A DNA stretch of 11,745 bases from Ginkgo biloba (Eukaryota > Streptophyta > Ginkgoopsida > Ginkgoales > Ginkgoaceae). The translations under genes were made by a program, and so were the position numbers. The notes below the pieces were generated by a model. That model had not been told where the DNA came from. It worked only from the letters and a program-made list of their open reading frames with translations, and did no database searches. The DNA is taken from the NCBI GenBank assembly GCA_024626585.1, contig JANKJI010000008.1, positions 111,883,792 to 111,895,536 on the forward strand, in the 5' to 3' direction. Positions 8,168 to 11,745 of the stretch are shown piece after piece (position 1 is the first letter of the stretch; each line of letters begins with the position of its first letter).

Positions 8168-9273
8168 CGCTGAAGGACTTTTGAACCTAATAATAAAAAA
8201 GGTTGTTGATGATTGCCCAAGAATTCTTTGTCAAAGGGAGATCACATAGCCGATAAAAATGACAAAAATGTCTTCCAAAAGCACTAAAAAATAGATTGCA
8301 AATAAGAAAGGATGCATTCTTGTTTATCATGCTCTCTAAGAAAACTAAAGTAATTGATTCAATGCTCAGGACTTAACCCATAGTTGTGCCCAAACCTTTA
8401 TAAAATAGATTAATATAATTTCTTATTAAAAGTAGTTGAATTGTATTTCTCATTCCCATTACATATAATGATGTTATAAGGTTATTCCCAATGCTCATTC
8501 TTACATTTCATAGGTCTAAACAAGGAGCTAAGAGTTTTAATATAAACTTCTCTTTCACATTTCCATGAGCTTAGTTTTATTCATAAGAGATGTTATGCTT
8601 TCATCACTCTCATGGTTAATCCTTTGTAATTTACCTGAATTACATATTAACATGATGTAGGCATGCCATGTAAATGTAAGCTAAAAGTTTACATGTTATG
8701 GTTGTGGAAACTCCAGTATGATTTTTGGACAAGGACTCGAGCTTATGCAAGAACTTATAAGATATTAGAAGCAAGGCAAGTTGACAAGCAATTCCTTTTA
8801 TTTTTTCAAACTAATAGAGTTAATTAATTGCTTATATGAACGGAATTTTATAGTTTGTAGGGAACTTGCTGAAAATGAGTGTTTTGTCCTGAATTAATGA
8901 GTTGTTGACCTTGTTAAAGGTTTGATTACAAACCTTCGCACGACGGCAAAAAAATCATCTTTAAAAAAGTAGTCCCTTTTTTTACCAAATGCATAACAAT
9001 CGAGGTGTTTTGATCAGAAGAGAGTTTTTTCTCCTACCGAAAACAACAATTGTTTCACGAGGTCACTAGTTCTAGCCTTACTAGTCTAATAACAAAGGAC
9101 ATTGACAACATCCACAACACTCCATTTTTTTTTTAACACTCCATCTTTCACATAAGGTTATTAATTTAGTTTTTTATTTTTTTTACATTCCATTTTTCTT
9201 TTTTCCAAGATAGAGATATTAACATGGTTGAAATTCACACACAAGAATATGCCGAAGGATAGATATATGTTTG
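8168..9273. other. AT-rich spacer, no gene recognised
   Basis: No frame shows protein-like content or motifs on either strand. Long T runs occur between about 9125 and 9205, with AACACTCCAT repeated near 9114 and 9136. The copia element may begin slightly inside this stretch. Confidence 0.5.
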
Positions 9274-9367
9274 TAATAGACATATTTAAGTTAGTGGAGT
9301 GAAGAGGGCCACTAACACTTTTTTAATAGATGTACTTAAGTTAACAAATGAAGAGGGCCACTAACAC
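9274..9367. repeat. Two-copy tandem repeat, 50-bp period
   Basis: TAATAGA opens both units (9274 and 9324), and each ends with GAAGAGGGCCACTAACAC. The middles (TTAAGTTAGTGGAGT and TTAAGTTAACAA) have diverged. It is a local tandem duplication with no obvious function. GTTAGTGG in the first unit can pair with CCACTAAC in either unit, so a small hairpin is possible. Confidence 0.85.
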
Positions 9368-9569
9368 CACACACCACACTGCAAATGTTAATCAAGGTTA
9401 AAAATCCCCACATATGTGTGTCACCGAGGGCATGCACCTTTAAACTTGCTATCCCATTGTCAAAGGAGTTGGTGGGTGATAGATTTCATAAACCACTTTC
9501 ATTCATTCATTCTCTAGGCCCACACCAATATGGGACTATTATTTTGACACACAATACACTAATTGACTA

Positions 9570-9860
9570 ACGACTACCTTGTGTGACGAGCGCCTCCCAC
9601 GCCATTTCTCCTCTGCTTATCATTGTGGACGGCTTCATTCCTATCCACACTGCCATCACCAGCCATATCAATTAAAGCCGACTGCAATGACCCCTTTAAT
9701 TGATGCAGGTTTTCGATTATTGGCAATTTCTTCCCACTCTTATTATTCACGACTGCTGAAGATCAGAACCAGAATAGCAATCGAAACTACGACCGTTATG
9801 TTTTAGGCAATCTTGGTATTGAACCGAAGCTAACGGACGAGGCTATAACTTTCCTTGAAT
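9570..9860 (+). other. CpG-retaining patch, possible exon remnant
   Basis: By hand count about 14 CpGs lie in 275 bp, while the next 400 bp hold about four. Two overlapping plus-strand frames are open. One runs from ATG 9579 to TAG 9806 (75 codons, rich in His, Pro, Arg and Ser). The other, from about 9705 to the TGA at 9860-9862, reads IIGNFFPLLLLFTTAEDQNQ and then a polar segment with YVLGNLGIEPKLTDEAITFL. The second looks like a hydrophobic signal-type segment followed by a polar chain and shares the frame of the relic downstream. TTGATGCAG followed by G near 9700-9708 resembles a 3' splice site. I do not recognise a family. It could be a remnant of a host gene's 5' end. Confidence 0.3.
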
Positions 9861-10284
9861 GATCACAGTATGAAAATATATGGATTATTCTAAGTTTTCT
9901 CTTCAAGTTGACAAAACAAAAAAATGATAGAAAATTAAATTTTTGGATTCGAAAAATGGATCACTTATAGTTAAAAATTAATAAGTTGGCATATGAGAAT
10001 TCCTAGCTAAAAAGTCAAAATGCATCTCTAAAAGGAAAGATGAAGGAGTTTGAATCAACCCTATCTCCTTTGATGATGGTCCAACCCATTGTCACCATCA
10101 GAACCTTTAAAGATAATAGATTATGCAAGCATCTTCATGTTGCAAATACGTTCAAACATGCTTTTCTAGAATTCACATAGAAGGGAGTAGATGAAGTAGT
10201 GCAATCAAGAATGAAAATGTAGGTGATAGCGTTTAAAATAAAAAAATTATCTCGTAGAACTTTATCCTGTCTCAAGGCATAGTC

Positions 10285-10304
10285 CCAATTCATAAATGAA
10301 TTGG
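10285..10304. repeat. Perfect 9-bp hairpin, 2-nt loop
   Basis: CCAATTCAT, loop AA, ATGAATTGG. It lies within the unrecognised decayed frame, about 100 bp before a second perfect hairpin. It may be chance. Confidence 0.8.
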
Positions 10305-10402
10305 AAGTTATTTTGAAAAATGAGTTTTTTGAATTTCATAGCTTTGTGGACAAAGGAGTTAGAGAGATTTATCCTAAGGCAAAATAGGTGGATGATTTTG
10401 AT

Positions 10403-10426
10403 ACCTCTTTTGTTATCAAAAGAGGT
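10403..10426. repeat. Perfect 10-bp hairpin, 4-nt loop
   Basis: ACCTCTTTTG, loop TTAT, CAAAAGAGGT. It is the longest perfect short-loop inverted repeat I noticed. It is inside the decayed frame, no T run follows it, and no terminator role is implied. Confidence 0.85.
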
Positions 10427-10812
10427 GCCACCTAGGAAATCTCTAATCGCATATTATCCATAAGGAATAAAATGTTTGAAGTAGAATCTTTGTTTGAGCT
10501 GACAACTTTGGAAAGGTAGATCCCTTCCCCATGGAAGGAGAATTAGTTGATCTCGAAGGAGGATTATACTCATTCGATACAATCAGAGAAATTAAAAATT
10601 ATTAGCGTATTACAAAATGAAGAATCACGTAATTTTAGTCAACTCAGCCAATCCTTATGGGACAAGTGTCTTCATAACAAGAAAATTGATTATTCTATAA
10701 GAAAAGAAAAAGAAAAAGTAATGCAGGAAGAGAAGGAATTCATAAATATTTATTTGCAAAATAAATATTTAACTACTACCAAGAGGGAAAATATCCAAGA
10801 CATATTGCATCA

Positions 10813-11035
10813 TCTTTAAGAACTATTCGTCAAGAACAAAGAGTAAGTTGGGATAGAAATCAAAGGGAGTTAGTGATCTAACTTTATGCAATGGTTCCAA
10901 CGGTTTCAACCCCACAACAATAATGGTCAAGAGAGAAAGGATAAAAGGAGAAAATGAGAAAAGAGGGTTCCACTAAAACACCATCGGTGAGCCTATATTT
11001 TCTTTTCTTCAAATGGAATTATAATATATACAACT
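10813..11035 (+). pseudogene. Probable frameshifted continuation of the relic
   Basis: Where the preceding frame meets its TAA, the frame starting at 10813 takes over with LRTIRQEQRVSWDRNQRELV, then TAA (10879-10881), LYAMVPTVSTPQQ, TAA (10921-10923), and a basic segment KEKMRKEGSTKTPS, ending around 11035. The polar, Arg/Gln-rich character and the direct overlap with the end of the relic suggest the original protein ran through here and a one-base change created the terminal stop. Unlike the upstream part its stops are TAA, so the case is weaker. No family is recognised. Confidence 0.3.
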
Positions 11036-11184
11036 AAGATTTTACACGACATAAATTCAAGGTCATGGAGGAATGCTTAAATTAGTCATGACAAACACTT
11101 TGGCTTTTCAAAATACTAAAAAAAATTTGAAGATCATTATATTAAGTTTTTCTATATGAAATTACTAAATAAAATATCTTATAA

Positions 11185-11572
11185 TTACTCAAAACATGTA
11201 CAGTAAATAATCTATTCAAGTCCACTTACCTTGTGGACCAATCCAAAACCTTTGTTGTTGAGCTTGTTTTTGCCCTAGAAATTAATTACATCATCTTTTA
11301 TAACATTGTATTTGAAGTTTAATTCAAGATTACATAAAGGACCATGAAAGAAGTGATGTTGATTAGGAAGTTGTCTGGAACCTCTCTCAAACTATGGTTA
11401 TCACTTAGCAACAAGTTAACAAGTTTTGACCCTAGAGAAGTATGTTGATATTCTTCACATTTTAGTGTATGACTGTATGAGTTGCTTCCAAGTGAAGATA
11501 TTAGAGGCCTTATGCTATGCTAATGCAGATCTCAAGTCTCTATTTCAAGGAGAACATCATACAATCCATTGA
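11185..11572 (+). pseudogene. Coding-like fragments, unrecognised
   Basis: Two plus-strand frames read as protein in succession. The first (11185-11448) includes YLVDQSKTFVVELVFALEIN and, after two stops, MKEVMLIRKLSGTSLKLWLS (ATG 11344, stop 11446-11448). The second (11420-11572) includes LEKYVDILHILVYDCMSCF and VKILEALCYANADLKSLFQG and stops with TGA at 11570-11572. A frameshift near 11430 could join them. Composition is protein-like, with amphipathic hydrophobic stretches, but no domain is recognised and a third frame is also partly open, so I am unsure. It lies directly upstream of repeat copy C and may belong to the same element. Confidence 0.25.
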
Positions 11573-11602
11573 GAGAAACTCCTACATATCTACCATTGCC
11601 AT

Positions 11603-11700
11603 CGTCATGCTTCGATAGTTAAAATAGTTTCTAAATAGGTCTATCAAGAAATTGGTTAATAAAAAATAGGCATGTAGATAGGTCTTTGAGATGTTTTTGT
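11603..11700. repeat. Dispersed repeat copy C
   Basis: Matches 2131-2225 in the same orientation at about 90% by hand count, once copy B's 18-bp insertion is ignored; shared words include TTCGATAGTTAAAAT and CAAGAAATTGG. From about 11674 it follows the later half of copy B (GTAGATA..TTTGAGAT) and then diverges near 11693. The hairpin part seen in copies A and B is missing or too diverged to see. A short open plus-strand frame (FEMFLLVVEPNRLPNSEVLV) runs from here into the window edge. Confidence 0.8.
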
Positions 11701-11745
11701 TGGTTGTGGAGCCTAATCGTCTTCCTAACTCAGAGGTCTTGGTTC

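Larger units (their letters stand above)
9863..10819 (+). pseudogene. Decayed coding frame, unrecognised
   Basis: I do not recognise this protein. A single plus-strand frame reads as protein for about 318 codons and is closed by TAA at 10817-10819. It is interrupted by nine stops, all TAG (first base 9968, 10004, 10178, 10220, 10280, 10385, 10433, 10517, 10544). The last 90 codons, from ATG 10547, are uninterrupted. The N-terminal 80 residues are Lys/Asn/Leu-rich and look coiled-coil-like (LKSQNASLKGKMKEFES). The middle carries FINELEVILKNEFFEFHSF and VDDFDTSFVIKRGA. The C-terminal part is strongly charged (IRKEKEKVMQEEKEFINIYL). In AT-rich noncoding DNA TAA should be the most frequent stop, so its absence argues that this was once coding. 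It may be a transposable-element gag-like protein or a host pseudogene. Confidence 0.55.

Noticed and set aside
8168-9273. Hidden tRNA, CRISPR or other RNA gene in the long spacer
   Set aside because: I saw no cloverleaf-like arrangement, no B-box motif and no regularly spaced repeats in this or the other spacers.
9842-10819. A nuclear genetic code in which TAG (and TAA) encode Gln
   Set aside because: Stops in the copia element also fall at Trp positions, catalytic residues are lost and the frame shifts at least three times. Decay explains all of these, while a recoded stop explains only some.

Overview
The window looks like intergenic DNA from a land-plant nuclear genome. It is strongly AT-rich, has TA and AG microsatellites, and carries a Ty1/copia LTR retrotransposon with the plant-type domain order. 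I see no intact, recognisable host gene. Nearly all the coding signal is decayed: frames that still read as protein but are broken by stops and frameshifts. A seed plant with a large genome full of old insertions would fit, but that is an inference.

Layout. 1-97: end of a dispersed repeat with a small hairpin. 98-794: AT-rich filler with a (TA)12 tract. 795-1135: a CpG-retaining patch with a 93-codon minus-strand ORF, followed by (AG)10, which reads as (CT)10 upstream of that ORF; this is at best a lone exon or 5' end. 1191-2130: nothing recognised. 2131-2395: a second, fuller copy of the dispersed repeat. 2396-3758: AT-rich, nothing recognised. 3759 to about 8167: a ruined minus-strand Ty1/copia element. 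From 5' to 3' of the element it holds a 5' LTR remnant, a primer-binding-site-like 12-mer, a gag relic, protease, GAG-pre-integrase, integrase, linker, reverse transcriptase, RNase H, polypurine tract and 3' LTR. 8168-9273: AT-rich, nothing recognised. 9274-9367: a 50-bp-period tandem duplication. 9570-9860: a second CpG-retaining patch. 9863-10819, probably continuing frameshifted to about 11035: an unrecognised decayed coding frame. 11185-11572: more coding-like fragments. 11603-11700: a third copy of the dispersed repeat, about 9.5 kb from the second and in the same orientation.

The most informative signal is the kind of stop codon in the dead frames. The unrecognised relic has nine TAG, one TGA and no TAA over 325 codons of AT-rich DNA. 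The copia pol frames have 17 TAG, 11 TAA and one TGA. Many pol stops fall where the family usually has Gln or Trp. That is what loss of methylated cytosines in silenced plant DNA would leave. I found no evidence of a functional new system; the unrecognised relic and the dispersed hairpin repeat are the items most worth searching against databases.
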